A DNA stretch of 64,000 bases, taken from Pseudomonas sp. FP1742. Lineage in GTDB: Bacteria > Pseudomonadota > Gammaproteobacteria > Pseudomonadales > Pseudomonadaceae. Location: positions 682,001 through 746,000 of the forward strand of contig NZ_CP117460.1 of assembly GCF_030687145.1 (NCBI RefSeq), written 5' to 3'. Every line of letters starts with the position of its first letter. Position 1 is the first letter of the stretch. The notes beneath the pieces are model-generated. The model was not told the origin of the DNA. It saw only the letters and a program-made list of their open reading frames with translations, and made no database searches. Positions 55,448 through 64,000 of the stretch are shown here, piece after piece. The position numbers and the translations under genes were made by a program.

Positions 55448-56743
55448 TTATTCCTGATTTTCGCCACGCTCGCGGGCAATGGCGCGGTAGCCAATGTCCT
55501 TGCGATAGAAGCAGCCTTCCCAGTCGATTTTAGCCGCCAGTTTGTAAGCCTGCTGCTGGGCTGCGTCGACGCTGGTACCCATGGCGGTTGCGCACAGCAC
55601 CCGACCACCGGCCGTCACCACCTGACCGTCCTTGAGTGCAGTGCCGGCGTGGAAGACTTTGCCTTCCAGTGCCGCTGCTGCATCCAGACCGTTGATGGCG
55701 ACGCCTTTGGCGTAGTCACCCGGGTAACCACCGGCGGCCAATACGATGCCGACGCTCGGACGTGGATCCCATTGCGCTTCGACTTTGTCCAGCGCTTGCG
55801 CCAAAGCAGCTTCGACCAGCAACACCAGGCTCGACTGCAAGCGCAGCATCACCGGTTGGGTCTCAGGATCGCCGAAACGGCAGTTGAACTCGATAACTTT
55901 TGGGTTACCAGCCTTGTCGATCATCAAGCCGGCATAGAGGAAACCGGTGTAGACGTTGCCTTCCTCGGCCATGCCGCGAACGGTCGGCCAGATCACCAGG
56001 TCCATGACCCGCTGATGGACTTCGGCCGTGACGACCGGAGCCGGGGAGTAAGCGCCCATGCCACCGGTGTTCGGGCCGGTGTCGCCGTCACCGACGCGTT
56101 TGTGGTCCTGGCTGGTGGCCATCGGCAGCACGTTCTTGCCATCGACCATGACAATGAAGCTGGCTTCTTCGCCGTCCAGGAACTCTTCAATCACCACGCG
56201 CGAACCGGCGTCGCCAAATGCATTGCCGGCGAGCATGTCGCGCACGGCGTCTTCGGCTTCGGCCAGGGTCATGGCTACGATTACGCCTTTACCGGCGGCC
56301 AGGCCATCGGCCTTGATCACGATCGGCGCGCCTTTTTCACGCAGATAAGCCAGGGCCGGCTCGATCTCTGTGAAGTTCTGGTAGTCGGCGGTCGGGATCT
56401 TGTGGCGCGCCAGGAAGTCTTTGGTGAAGGCTTTCGAACCTTCCAGCTGAGCAGCGCCAGCGGTCGGGCCGAAGCAATCCAGGCCACGGGAGCGGAACAG
56501 ATCGACGACACCGGCGACCAGCGGTACTTCCGGGCCGACGATGGTGAGGGAAACGTTTTTCTCCGCGAAATCTGCAAGCTGCTCGAGGGCGAGCACTTCG
56601 ATGGCGACGTTCTCGCACTTGGCTTCAATGGCGGTGCCGGCGTTGCCCGGGGCAACGAACACTTTCTGCACGCGCGGATCCTGAGCCACTTTCCAGGCCA
56701 GGGCGTGTTCACGGCCACCGCTGCCAATGATCAAAACATTCAT
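55448..56743 (-). CDS. purD: Phosphoribosylamine-glycine ligase PurD (GAR synthetase)
   Basis: The 431-residue ATP-grasp enzyme starts MNVLIIGSGGREHALAWKVAQ and has DYQNFTEIEPALAYLREKGAPIVIKADGLAAGKGVIVA, HKRVGDGDTGPNTGGMGAYSPAP and FNCRFGDPETQPV, all diagnostic. It joins glycine to phosphoribosylamine in purine synthesis. purH lies upstream on the same strand, separated by a 155-bp gap with a REP pair. Confidence 0.98.
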   Translation of the reverse strand: MNVLIIGSGGREHALAWKVAQDPRVQKVFVAPGNAGTAIEAKCENVAIEVLALEQLADFAEKNVSLTIVGPEVPLVAGVVDLFRSRGLDCFGPTAGAAQLEGSKAFTKDFLARHKIPTADYQNFTEIEPALAYLREKGAPIVIKADGLAAGKGVIVAMTLAEAEDAVRDMLAGNAFGDAGSRVVIEEFLDGEEASFIVMVDGKNVLPMATSQDHKRVGDGDTGPNTGGMGAYSPAPVVTAEVHQRVMDLVIWPTVRGMAEEGNVYTGFLYAGLMIDKAGNPKVIEFNCRFGDPETQPVMLRLQSSLVLLVEAALAQALDKVEAQWDPRPSVGIVLAAGGYPGDYAKGVAINGLDAAAALEGKVFHAGTALKDGQVVTAGGRVLCATAMGTSVDAAQQQAYKLAAKIDWEGCFYRKDIGYRAIARERGENQE

Positions 56744-56795
56744 TTCAAAAACCTCGGATGACGCTAATTCTTGATAGCACCGCTGGGGTGCTCTT

Positions 56796-56886
56796 ATGTG
56801 GGAGCGGGCTTGCTCGCGAAAGCGGTCTGTCAGTCACATCAATGCTGGATGTGCCGCCGTCTTCGCGAGCAAGCCCGCTCCCACAG
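56796..56886. repeat. REP pair (REPIN) between purH and purD
   Basis: The arms atgtgggagcgggcttgctc and gagcaagcccgctcccaca enclose the long centre gtctgtcagtcacatcaatg. It lies inside the purHD transcript. Confidence 0.94.
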
Positions 56887-56898
56887 TTGATCGTCGTA

Positions 56899-58506
56899 TC
56901 AGTGACGGAAGTGGCGCATGCCGGTGAACACCATCGCGATGCCCGCTTCGTCGGCGGCTGCAATCACTTCGCTGTCACGCATCGAGCCACCTGGCTGGAT
57001 CACCGCAGTGATACCGACCTTGGCCGCGTTGTCGATGCCATCACGGAACGGGAAGAACGCGTCCGAGGCCATGACCGCGCCCTGAACCTGCAAGCCTGCG
57101 TGTTCAGCCTTGATCGCGGCGATGCGCGCAGAGTTCACGCGGCTCATCTGACCGGCACCGACACCGATGGTCTGACGGTTCTTGGCGTAGACGATGGCGT
57201 TGGACTTGACGTACTTGGCGACTTTCCAGGCGAAGATCAGGTCGTTGATTTCCTGTTCGGTCGGGGCGCGCTTGGTCACCACTTTCAGGTCTTCGCTGCT
57301 GATCATGCCAATGTCGCGGCTCTGCACCAGCAAACCGCCGTTGACACGTTTGTAGTCCCAGGCCGGAACGCGATCAGCCGACCACTCGCCGCAGGCCAGC
57401 AGGCGTACGTTGGCTTTTGCCGCCACGATGGCGCGGGCTTCTTCGCTGACGCTTGGGGCGATGATCACTTCGACGAACTGACGCTCGACGATAGCCTTGG
57501 CGGTTTCAGCATCCAGCTCGCGGTTGAAGGCGATAATGCCGCCGAACGCCGACTCGGTGTCGGTGGCATAGGCCAGTTCGTAGGCCTGACGGATGCCGCC
57601 TTCGGCGTCCGGGCTCACGGCCACGCCGCACGGGTTGGCGTGCTTGACGATCACGCAGGCCGGCTTGACGAAGCTCTTCACGCATTCCAGCGCGGCGTCG
57701 GTGTCGGCCACGTTGTTGTACGACAGCTCCTTGCCTTGCAGTTGGGTCGCGGTGGCGATGCCGACTTCGGCAGGTTTGGCTTCAACGTAGAACGCCGCGC
57801 TCTGGTGCGGGTTCTCGCCGTAGCGCATTTCCTGAGCCTTGATGAACTGGCTGTTGAAGGTGCGCGGGAATTCGCTGCGGCCGGAGGTCGAGAGGGTTTC
57901 AGCCGCCTGGTTCACGGTGCCCATGTAATTGGCGATCATGCCGTCGTAGGCAGCGGTATGTTCGAAGGCCTTGAGCATCAGGTCGAAGCGCTGAGCGTAG
58001 GTCAGGCCGCCGGCCTTGAGGTTTTCCAGGACGCTGGCGTAATCGCTGGCATTCACCACGATGGCCACGTCTTTGTGGTTCTTGGCTGCCGAACGGACCA
58101 TGGTCGGGCCGCCGATGTCGATGTTCTCGATGGCGGTCGGCAGGTCGCAGCCCGGCTTGTTGATGGTGGCTTCGAACGGATACAGGTTGACCGCTACCAG
58201 ATCGATCGGCTTGATGCCGTGCTCGTTCATGATGGCGTCGTCGATACCGCGACGACCGAGGATCCCGCCGTGGATTTTCGGGTGCAGGGTTTTCACCCGA
58301 CCGTCCATCATCTCGGCAAAGCCGGTGTAATCCGCGACTTCCACTGCGGCAACGCCGTTGTCACGCAGCAGCTTGAACGTCCCGCCGGTGGAGAGGATCT
58401 CGACGCCCAGGGCTTCGAGCTCTTTGGCGAATTCAAGGATCCCGGTCTTGTCGGAAACGCTGATCAAGGCGCGGCGGATCGGCAGGCGGGTAGTCTGGTC
58501 GGTCAT
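56899..58506 (-). CDS. purH: Bifunctional AICAR transformylase / IMP cyclohydrolase PurH
   Basis: The 535-residue protein has the cyclohydrolase domain ([21 protein letters not shown]... [13 protein letters not shown]) at about 1-200 and the transformylase domain after it ([56 protein letters not shown]). It catalyses the last two steps to IMP. The start [12 protein letters not shown] is the family start; ten or so codons upstream are excluded. fis precedes it. Confidence 0.98.
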   Translation of the reverse strand: MTDQTTRLPIRRALISVSDKTGILEFAKELEALGVEILSTGGTFKLLRDNGVAAVEVADYTGFAEMMDGRVKTLHPKIHGGILGRRGIDDAIMNEHGIKPIDLVAVNLYPFEATINKPGCDLPTAIENIDIGGPTMVRSAAKNHKDVAIVVNASDYASVLENLKAGGLTYAQRFDLMLKAFEHTAAYDGMIANYMGTVNQAAETLSTSGRSEFPRTFNSQFIKAQEMRYGENPHQSAAFYVEAKPAEVGIATATQLQGKELSYNNVADTDAALECVKSFVKPACVIVKHANPCGVAVSPDAEGGIRQAYELAYATDTESAFGGIIAFNRELDAETAKAIVERQFVEVIIAPSVSEEARAIVAAKANVRLLACGEWSADRVPAWDYKRVNGGLLVQSRDIGMISSEDLKVVTKRAPTEQEINDLIFAWKVAKYVKSNAIVYAKNRQTIGVGAGQMSRVNSARIAAIKAEHAGLQVQGAVMASDAFFPFRDGIDNAAKVGITAVIQPGGSMRDSEVIAAADEAGIAMVFTGMRHFRH

Positions 58507-58587
58507 CTCAATTTCCATCAAAAGCAAAGGAGTCAGCAAAAAAGGCGACCGGTTTTACGCGGGCGCCTTTCTGGTTTGATTGAATGC

Positions 58588-58908
58588 TTACAGCAAATCG
58601 TACTGCTTGAGTTTCTTGCGCAGGGTGCCGCGGTTCAGTCCGAGCAGCTCACTGGCCTTGGTCTGGTTGCCCTTGACATAGTTCATCACGCATTCGAGCA
58701 GGGGAGCCTCGACTTCGGAGAGCACCAGGTTGTACACATCCGTGACGGCAGCGCCCTCAAGGTGGGCGAAATAATTGTGCAGCGCCTTCTCGACACTCCC
58801 GCGAAGGGTCTGACCTTCTTCGCTCGGTGTATTGAGGTGCTGTTTCAAATTCACGTTGTCGCTCACGGGTGTTGTTCCACTCACTAAAGTCTCGGTCATC
58901 ATCGTCAT
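58588..58908 (-). CDS. fis: Nucleoid protein / DNA-bending regulator Fis
   Basis: The 106-residue protein ends with the conserved helix-turn-helix [33 protein letters not shown]. Fis binds DNA at rRNA promoters and many other sites in growing cells. The start [11 protein letters not shown] overlaps the dusB stop by 4 bp, the classic dusB-fis operon in gamma-proteobacteria. An upstream frame extension is dusB read in another frame. Confidence 0.97.
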   Translation of the reverse strand: MTMMTETLVSGTTPVSDNVNLKQHLNTPSEEGQTLRGSVEKALHNYFAHLEGAAVTDVYNLVLSEVEAPLLECVMNYVKGNQTKASELLGLNRGTLRKKLKQYDLL

Positions 58909-59915
58909 GCGGCCACCCCTTCTCCGTCCCCTGTCAGGCTCTTGTAACGTTCGGTGAAGAAGCCCCGAACGTAGGCGCATTGTGCTTCCGTATCTTCCAA
59001 ACGATTGAAGTGGGCGCGAAACTCCCTGGCGCCCGGCAAGGTTGCGAGATACCAGCCCACATGCTTGCGAGCTATGCGCACGCCCATGAGGTCGCCATAG
59101 AAGGCATGCAGCGCGGCCAGATGCTCAAGCAGAATACGTTCCACCTCGATCAGTTCCGGTGCCGGGAGTTTTTCGCCGGTACGCAGATAATGGTCGATCT
59201 CACGAAAAATCCATGGCTGCCCCTGGGCAGCCCGACCCACCAACAGGCCATCGGCACCGGTCGCATCGAGTACGTACCGGGCTTTCTCGGGCGAATCGAT
59301 GTCGCCGTTGGCGAAGACCGGAATCGACACCGCCTGTTTGATCGCGGCAATGGTGTCGTACTCGGCTTCACCGGTGTACAGGTCGGCACGGGTGCGGCCA
59401 TGCACCGCCAGCGCCGTAATGCCTGCCTGCTCGGCGATCTTCGCCACCGTCAGACCGTTCTTGTTCGCCCGGTCCCAGCCGGTGCGGATCTTCAGGGTGA
59501 CCGGCACATCGACTGCGGCCACCACGGCCTGCAGGATCTCGGTCACCAATGCTTCATCCTTCAACAGTGCGGAGCCGGCAGCCTTGTTGCAGACCTTCTT
59601 CGCCGGACAGCCCATGTTGATGTCAATAATCTGTGCGCCCAGTTCAACGTTGGCCCGGGCCGCATCCGCCAGCATCTGCGCATCACCGCCAGCGATCTGT
59701 ACCGAGCGGGGCTCGGGATCACCGTCGTGAATCATGCGCATCCGCGATTTGCGGGTGTTCCACAAGCTCATGTCGCTGGTGACCATTTCCGAGACTACAA
59801 GTCCTGCGCCCAGACGTTTGCACAGCTGACGAAAGGGTTGGTCGGTGACACCCGCCATGGGGGCGAGGATCAAACCGTTGTGCAACGTGTATGGACCGAT
59901 GCGTACCGCCGACAT
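58905..59915 (-). CDS. dusB: tRNA-dihydrouridine synthase DusB
   Basis: The 336-residue flavoenzyme has an FMN-binding TIM barrel ([23 protein letters not shown]). Other family marks are the active-site Cys in [22 protein letters not shown] and [20 protein letters not shown]. It reduces uridine to dihydrouridine in the D-loop of tRNAs. It is the first gene of dusB-fis. Confidence 0.97.
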   Translation of the reverse strand: MSAVRIGPYTLHNGLILAPMAGVTDQPFRQLCKRLGAGLVVSEMVTSDMSLWNTRKSRMRMIHDGDPEPRSVQIAGGDAQMLADAARANVELGAQIIDINMGCPAKKVCNKAAGSALLKDEALVTEILQAVVAAVDVPVTLKIRTGWDRANKNGLTVAKIAEQAGITALAVHGRTRADLYTGEAEYDTIAAIKQAVSIPVFANGDIDSPEKARYVLDATGADGLLVGRAAQGQPWIFREIDHYLRTGEKLPAPELIEVERILLEHLAALHAFYGDLMGVRIARKHVGWYLATLPGAREFRAHFNRLEDTEAQCAYVRGFFTERYKSLTGDGEGVAA

Positions 59916-60100
59916 AGGACTTCCCTGTTGTGGGGCCGGATCATGAGAGTTCGAAAAAGGGTTGGCATGATACCCGCTCTCGATGACTGGATAAAGGCTG
60001 AATTGAACAAAATCTGAACAGTTATTCTGTTATCGCCAACGGTTTGGTTTGAACGGTCAGAGTCAGAAATCTGCCGTCAAGCCTGTAACGATGTGCCGTT

Positions 60101-61330
60101 TCACTCGGGCGAGTGGAAGCTCAGGCTGTAGTTCACCGCTTTGGGGCCTGGGTCGAGAATGTCCAGTGCGATGTGGATCGGCGTTTGCGGCGGCATTTCC
60201 ACCAGGCCTTCGAGATCGCCGTTGAGGTACTCGCCGGGCTTGAAGCGGCGGCTGGCGATCAGGTGGCCGTTAAGGTCGGCAAAGCGCAGCTCCAGCAGCG
60301 GGAACGGCTGGGAGAAGGGCGCACGATTGTAGATGATGGCGTCGACCACCAGCGCCCCGTTGAAGTCAGGGTGGCTGCGGACCACCAGATTGCTGCTTTT
60401 GACTTTGGCGATGTCGACCTTGGATGGCACTGTGCAGCCGATTCGTGGACACAGTTGCTGAAACCACGGGCGGTATTGATCCTGGCGCGCCAGTTCGTCG
60501 AAATGGTAGGCGACGTATTGGCCGGCGAGGCCGGCGGCAGCGAGCAGGATCAACAGCAACCAGAAAAAACGCCGACCCCAGGGTGAGCGGCGTCTCTGCC
60601 AATCCAGTTGCAGCGGGTCGTCGGTCAGATCCTGCAAAACTTCAGCGCGCATGGCCGGCTCGCGTCGCTTGCGCAGGGTTTCGACCGAGGGCAAGTCGTC
60701 GTCGAGCTCATCGTCATCGGTTTTCGCCGACAGGCTTGCGAAGGGGATCGGGGCGTCGAGTGGGTCGTGCAGGCGCAGTTGCTGTATTTCGGGCTCATCG
60801 CCCAGCGCCACGGGCTCCAGGGACAGCGAAGGCTCGGTGCGCGAGTGTTTGCCCGGCTCGATCGTCGGTTCGGCCGTTGGTTCTGGTATCTGCACGTCGA
60901 CGACTGGCGCGCGATCGGCGGCCGATTCACTGAAGAGGCTGTCGGACCAGGGAGTGTCGTCGTGCTCGGCGCTGTCGCGGCGAGCGCTGAGGCTGTCTTC
61001 CCGGGGACGACCGAATTCTGTCGTCGGCTGGATTTCCCGCTGCTCGAGCCGGGCGAGTTCTTCGTCCAGGTCGAGGCTGTCCAGATCCATTTCGGCGGCG
61101 GTCCATTGCTTTTGGCTGATGGCTCGCTGCACGGGCGGTTCGACGGGCGCCGGTGCAACCGGTTTGACCGTCTCCTTGCCCGCCCGCTGCTCAAGCAACT
61201 GCCTGGCGGCGTTGAATACCTGCAAGCACGAGCCGCAACGAACCACTCCGCGGGCCACGCTCAACTGAGCATGGCTGACACGGAAGCTGGTTTGGCAATG
61301 CGGGCACTGGGTGACGAAGCTATCGGTCAT
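60101..61330 (-). CDS. Zinc-ribbon (MJ0042-type) and DUF3426 membrane protein
   Basis: The 409-residue protein starts with a zinc ribbon, TQCPHCQTSFRVSHAQLSVARGVVRCGSCLQVFNA (two CxxC). A long acidic, low-complexity linker (about 60-265) follows, then one membrane helix (FFWLLLILLAAAGLAGQYVAYHF, near 275) and a C-terminal DUF3426 domain (VVDAIIYNRAPFSQPFPLLELRFADLNG). The gene regularly lies between prmA and dusB in pseudomonads. The function is unknown; the layout suggests a membrane-anchored protein with a cytoplasmic zinc ribbon. Confidence 0.9.
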   Translation of the reverse strand: MTDSFVTQCPHCQTSFRVSHAQLSVARGVVRCGSCLQVFNAARQLLEQRAGKETVKPVAPAPVEPPVQRAISQKQWTAAEMDLDSLDLDEELARLEQREIQPTTEFGRPREDSLSARRDSAEHDDTPWSDSLFSESAADRAPVVDVQIPEPTAEPTIEPGKHSRTEPSLSLEPVALGDEPEIQQLRLHDPLDAPIPFASLSAKTDDDELDDDLPSVETLRKRREPAMRAEVLQDLTDDPLQLDWQRRRSPWGRRFFWLLLILLAAAGLAGQYVAYHFDELARQDQYRPWFQQLCPRIGCTVPSKVDIAKVKSSNLVVRSHPDFNGALVVDAIIYNRAPFSQPFPLLELRFADLNGHLIASRRFKPGEYLNGDLEGLVEMPPQTPIHIALDILDPGPKAVNYSLSFHSPE

Positions 61331-61360
61331 GCGGCAATCCGGTTTATGCAGGCGCTCATT

Positions 61361-62239
61361 CTAGCGCCGACGGCCAGTGATGCGCACCCAGCCATCGCGA
61401 TTGGCGATCGGGTCCAGATCGAAGTCCTGGGCATAGGCGGCGGCGACTTCTTCACCCTGTTCGGCAAGGATGCCCGACAGCGCCAGGCGACCACCGGGCT
61501 TGACCAGGCCGGACAGTTGCGGCGCCAGGGACACCAGCGGACCGGCAAGAATATTGGCCACCAGCACATCGGCCTGCACCTGTGGCAGATCTTCCGGCAG
61601 GTACAGTGGGAACAGCTCTTCGGCAATGTTGTTGCGCCCGGCGTTGTCGCGGGAGGCTTCCAGCGCCTGCACGTCGATGTCGGTCCCGACCGCTTCTTTC
61701 GCGCCGAGCAGCAGGGCGGCAATCGCCAGAATCCCCGAGCCGCAACCGAAGTCGAGCACGTTGCAACCTTTCAGGTCCTGACTGTCGAGCCATTCCAGGC
61801 ACAGCGCGGTGGTCGGATGAGTGCCGGTGCCGAACGCCAGGCCCGGGTCCAGCAGCAGGTTCACTGCGTCCGGCTCGGGCGCGGCGTGCCAGCTCGGGAC
61901 GATCCACAGGCGCTGACCGAAGCGCATCGGCTGGAAACCGTCCATCCAACTGCGTTCCCAGTCCTGGTCTTCGATCACTTCGCTGTGATGCTCGGGCAAC
62001 GGGCTGCCGGTCAGCAGCTCAAGGTGGGCCAGCACGCTGGCCGCCTCGGTGCCGCCTTCGAACAGGGCCAGCAGGTGTGTGTGCGACCACAGCGGGGTGG
62101 TGTTGAGTTCCGGCTCGAAGATCGGCTGATCTTCGGCGTCCATGAAGGTCACCGATACGGCGCCCACTTCAAGGAAAGCGTCTTCGTAGGTTTCGGCTTG
62201 TTCTGGGCTGATGGCGAGACGGACTTGCAGCCAAGGCAT
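61361..62239 (-). CDS. prmA: Ribosomal protein L11 methyltransferase PrmA
   Basis: The 292-residue protein starts [22 protein letters not shown] and has the SAM-binding motif [20 protein letters not shown] with [15 protein letters not shown] before it. It trimethylates lysines and the N terminus of L11. The start gives the standard length; the frame is open upstream through a REP pair, which is not coding. accC is the next gene upstream, with a terminator between. Confidence 0.97.
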   Translation of the reverse strand: MPWLQVRLAISPEQAETYEDAFLEVGAVSVTFMDAEDQPIFEPELNTTPLWSHTHLLALFEGGTEAASVLAHLELLTGSPLPEHHSEVIEDQDWERSWMDGFQPMRFGQRLWIVPSWHAAPEPDAVNLLLDPGLAFGTGTHPTTALCLEWLDSQDLKGCNVLDFGCGSGILAIAALLLGAKEAVGTDIDVQALEASRDNAGRNNIAEELFPLYLPEDLPQVQADVLVANILAGPLVSLAPQLSGLVKPGGRLALSGILAEQGEEVAAAYAQDFDLDPIANRDGWVRITGRRR

Positions 62240-62318
62240 GGCGGGCACCTTTGAAAAATATAGATTGCAGCCTAGCGGGCTGCGAGAAGCGCGCAAGTTT
62301 ACGCGAGCGCGGAGCTTT

Positions 62319-62409
62319 TGTGGGAGCGGGCTTGCTCGCGAAGGCGTCGGCACATCCAGCATTGATGTAACTGACAGACCGCTTTGGCGAGCAAGCCCGC
62401 TCTCACAGG
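62319..62409. repeat. REP pair (REPIN) with a decaying right arm
   Basis: The left arm tgtgggagcgggcttgctcg is intact; the right arm gcgagcaagcccgctctcaca carries changes (ttggcg for ttcgcg, ctctca for ctccca). The centre is in the inverted orientation (gcacatccagcattgatgta). Confidence 0.92.
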
Positions 62410-62448
62410 TAATGGGTGTTGCTTCAATTTGGATGAAATCCCCAGAAA

Positions 62449-62476
62449 CAACAAAGCCGCTCGAAAGCGGCTTTGT
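62449..62476 (-). terminator. Rho-independent terminator of accC
   Basis: On the minus strand, ACAAAGCCGCT-TTCG-AGCGGCTTTGT is an 11-bp perfect stem with a TTCG loop, followed by TGTTTC. It lies 18 bp after the accC stop. Confidence 0.9.
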
Positions 62477-62493
62477 CATGTTCCGGCTGAAGC

Positions 62494-63852
62494 TTAGTGC
62501 TTCTCGCCAGCCAGCTTGTGCTCGAGGTAGTGAATGTTCACGCCCCCTTTGCAGAAGCCTTCGTCGCGGGTCAGATCACGGTGCAGCGGGATGTTGGTCT
62601 TGATCCCGTCGACAACGATTTCGTCCAGCGCATTGCGCATGCGCGCCATGGCTTCGTCGCGGGTTGCGCCGTAGGTGATCAGCTTGCCGATCAACGAGTC
62701 GTAGTTCGGCGGAACGGCATAGCCACTGTACAGGTGCGAATCGACGCGAACGCCGTTGCCGCCTGGTGCGTGGAAATGCTTGACCGTGCCTGGGCTCGGC
62801 ATGAACGTTTTCGGGTCTTCGGCGTTGATCCGGCATTCCAGCGCGTGACCGCGGATGATCACGTCATCCTGGGTGAACGACAGCTTGTTGCCGGCGGCGA
62901 TGCTGAGCATCTCCTTGACGATGTCGATGCCGGTGACCATTTCCGATACCGGGTGCTCTACCTGGACACGAGTGTTCATCTCGATGAAGTAGAAGCGGCC
63001 GTTCTCGTACAGGAACTCGAAAGTGCCGGCACCACGATAGCCGATGTCGATGCACGCCTTGACGCAGCGGGCGAGGACTTCCTCGCGTGCGTTCTCGTCG
63101 ATGCCCGGGGCCGGCGCTTCTTCGAGAACCTTCTGGTGACGACGTTGCAGCGAGCAATCGCGGTCGCCCAGATGGATGGCGTGGCCCTGACCGTCGGAAA
63201 GTACCTGAACTTCCACGTGACGTGGGTTGGTCAGGAATTTTTCCAGGTAGACCATCGGGTTGCCGAACGCTGCGCCCGCTTCGGAGCGGGTCAGTTTCGC
63301 CGAGGAGATCAGGTCTTCTTCTTTGTGCACCACGCGCATGCCGCGACCACCGCCGCCGCCAGCAGCTTTGATGATCACCGGATAACCGACTTCGCGACCG
63401 ATGCGCAGGGCGGTTTCTTCGTCTTCAGGCAATGGGCCGTCGGAACCCGGAACGGTTGGAACGCCAGCGGCGATCATGGCGTGCTTGGCCGATACCTTGT
63501 CGCCCATCAGGCGGATGGTTTCGGCTTTCGGGCCAATGAACGCGAAGCCGGAGTTCTCGACCTGTTCGGCAAAGTCGGCGTTTTCCGCAAGGAAACCGTA
63601 GCCTGGGTGAATGGCGGTTGCGCCGGTCACTTCAGCGGCGGCGATGATGGCCGGAATGTGCAGGTAGGAGTGCGCAGCGGAGGCCGGACCGATGCAGACG
63701 GATTCGTCTGCCAGGCCCAGGTGCATCAGCTCTTTGTCGGCCTTGGAGTAAACGGCGACGGTCTTGATGCCCATTTCCTTGCAGGCACGCAGAATCCGCA
63801 GGGCGATCTCACCGCGGTTGGCGATCAGAACTTTTTCCAACTTCGCAGTCAT
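62494..63852 (-). CDS. accC: Acetyl-CoA carboxylase, biotin carboxylase subunit AccC
   Basis: The 452-residue ATP-grasp enzyme starts [24 protein letters not shown] and has [28 protein letters not shown] text ([21 protein letters not shown]) and [18 protein letters not shown]. It carboxylates biotin on AccB, the first step of fatty-acid synthesis. A GGAGAG site lies 8 bp before the start. accB is 17 bp upstream. Confidence 0.98.
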   Translation of the reverse strand: MTAKLEKVLIANRGEIALRILRACKEMGIKTVAVYSKADKELMHLGLADESVCIGPASAAHSYLHIPAIIAAAEVTGATAIHPGYGFLAENADFAEQVENSGFAFIGPKAETIRLMGDKVSAKHAMIAAGVPTVPGSDGPLPEDEETALRIGREVGYPVIIKAAGGGGGRGMRVVHKEEDLISSAKLTRSEAGAAFGNPMVYLEKFLTNPRHVEVQVLSDGQGHAIHLGDRDCSLQRRHQKVLEEAPAPGIDENAREEVLARCVKACIDIGYRGAGTFEFLYENGRFYFIEMNTRVQVEHPVSEMVTGIDIVKEMLSIAAGNKLSFTQDDVIIRGHALECRINAEDPKTFMPSPGTVKHFHAPGGNGVRVDSHLYSGYAVPPNYDSLIGKLITYGATRDEAMARMRNALDEIVVDGIKTNIPLHRDLTRDEGFCKGGVNIHYLEHKLAGEKH

Positions 63853-63869
63853 CAAAGGCTCTCCGCGAT

Positions 63870-64000
63870 TCAAACGATGGTGAACAGCGGTTGGTCGTAC
63901 TCAACCGGCTGGCCGTCTTCGACGAGGATGGATTCGATCACACCGCTGGCTTCAGCCTCGATGTGGTTCATCATCTTCATGGCTTCGACGATGCACAGGG
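63870..64000 (-). CDS. accB: Biotin carboxyl carrier protein AccB, C-terminal part
   Basis: Only the last 42 codons are in the window; the 5' end lies past the right edge. The biotinylation motif reads [16 protein letters not shown], with the target Lys in EAMKM, and the end is [17 protein letters not shown] followed by TGA at 63872-63870. It is the carrier partner of AccC. Confidence 0.95.
   Translation of the reverse strand, partial: LCIVEAMKMMNHIEAEASGVIESILVEDGQPVEYDQPLFTIV

Noticed and set aside
56758..58887. 709-residue open frame on the plus strand
   Set aside because: It is antisense to purH, with the REP pair translated at its start. No recognised motif.
60608..62254. 548-residue open frame on the plus strand
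   Set aside because: It is antisense to the DUF3426 gene and prmA; Gln/Arg/Gly-rich shadow frame.

Overview
The window is chromosomal DNA from a fluorescent Pseudomonas, most likely the P. fluorescens group. The support is gene content and order (accBC-prmA-dusB-fis-purHD; a cobG-H-I-J cluster divergent from cobL-cbiD-cobK; urt/ure urea genes; an oprC copper locus), high-GC codon use, and at least fourteen paired REP elements built on a GTGGGAGCGGGCTTGCTCGCGA-like arm. I saw no tRNA, rRNA, CRISPR array, transposase or integrase. Both ends are cut inside genes: an AsmA-like protein on the left and accB on the right.

Layout. 1-7.1 kb: small metabolic, transport and regulatory genes (LysR regulator divergent from an azoreductase/SugE pair, a P. 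fragi-type lipase, a DMT exporter divergent from an AraC regulator, PsiF, an AI-2E family permease). 7.1-11.2 kb: a chaperone island (YegD-type Hsp70 divergent from CbpA-CbpM) and a soluble histidine kinase. 11.4-16.4 kb: a 1638-residue toxin/effector with a leucine-rich-repeat block and a NEL-type E3 ubiquitin ligase end. 16.4-26.8 kb: one long minus-strand urea block, urtABCDE-ureDA-GNAT-GNAT-ureBC, preceded by a good sigma-54 promoter and interrupted by four REP pairs. 27.1-27.8 kb: a DUF6124 gene with an unusually structured leader. 28.0-30.7 kb: a FecCD-type ABC importer beside the B12 genes. 30.9-36.1 kb: a copper-uptake set (DUF2946, PCu(A)C, DUF2946, OprC, PepSY). 36.7-44.3 kb: cobalamin ring synthesis. 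44.7-51.8 kb: a 2355-residue relative of the large clostridial glucosylating toxins. 51.9-55.3 kb: MarC and a two-receiver hybrid kinase. 55.4-64 kb: purine, tRNA-modification, methyltransferase and fatty-acid housekeeping genes.

How it fits together. UrtABCDE imports urea and UreDABC makes the urease core and one accessory factor; ureEFG are not in the window. OprC, PCu(A)C, the Met/His-rich DUF2946 protein and PepSY form an outer-membrane-to-inner-membrane copper route. CobG/H/I/J/K/L with CbiD and a CbiG-CobJ fusion give most of the corrin-ring pathway, mixing aerobic-type and anaerobic-type steps; the adjacent importer may supply a corrinoid or metal.

The most notable content is the pair of large orphan toxin genes. 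Each sits alone between core clusters, points the same way, has an AT-rich leader and no visible secretion genes. The TcdA/TcdB-like protein keeps the glycosyltransferase, pore-forming and delivery regions but has a Cys-His-Asp papain-order site where clostridial toxins carry their C80 autoprotease, and it lacks the repetitive CROP tail. A second candidate novelty is the leader of the DUF6124 gene: a 15-bp stem, a UUCG hairpin and two copies of a motif that can both pair with one central segment.
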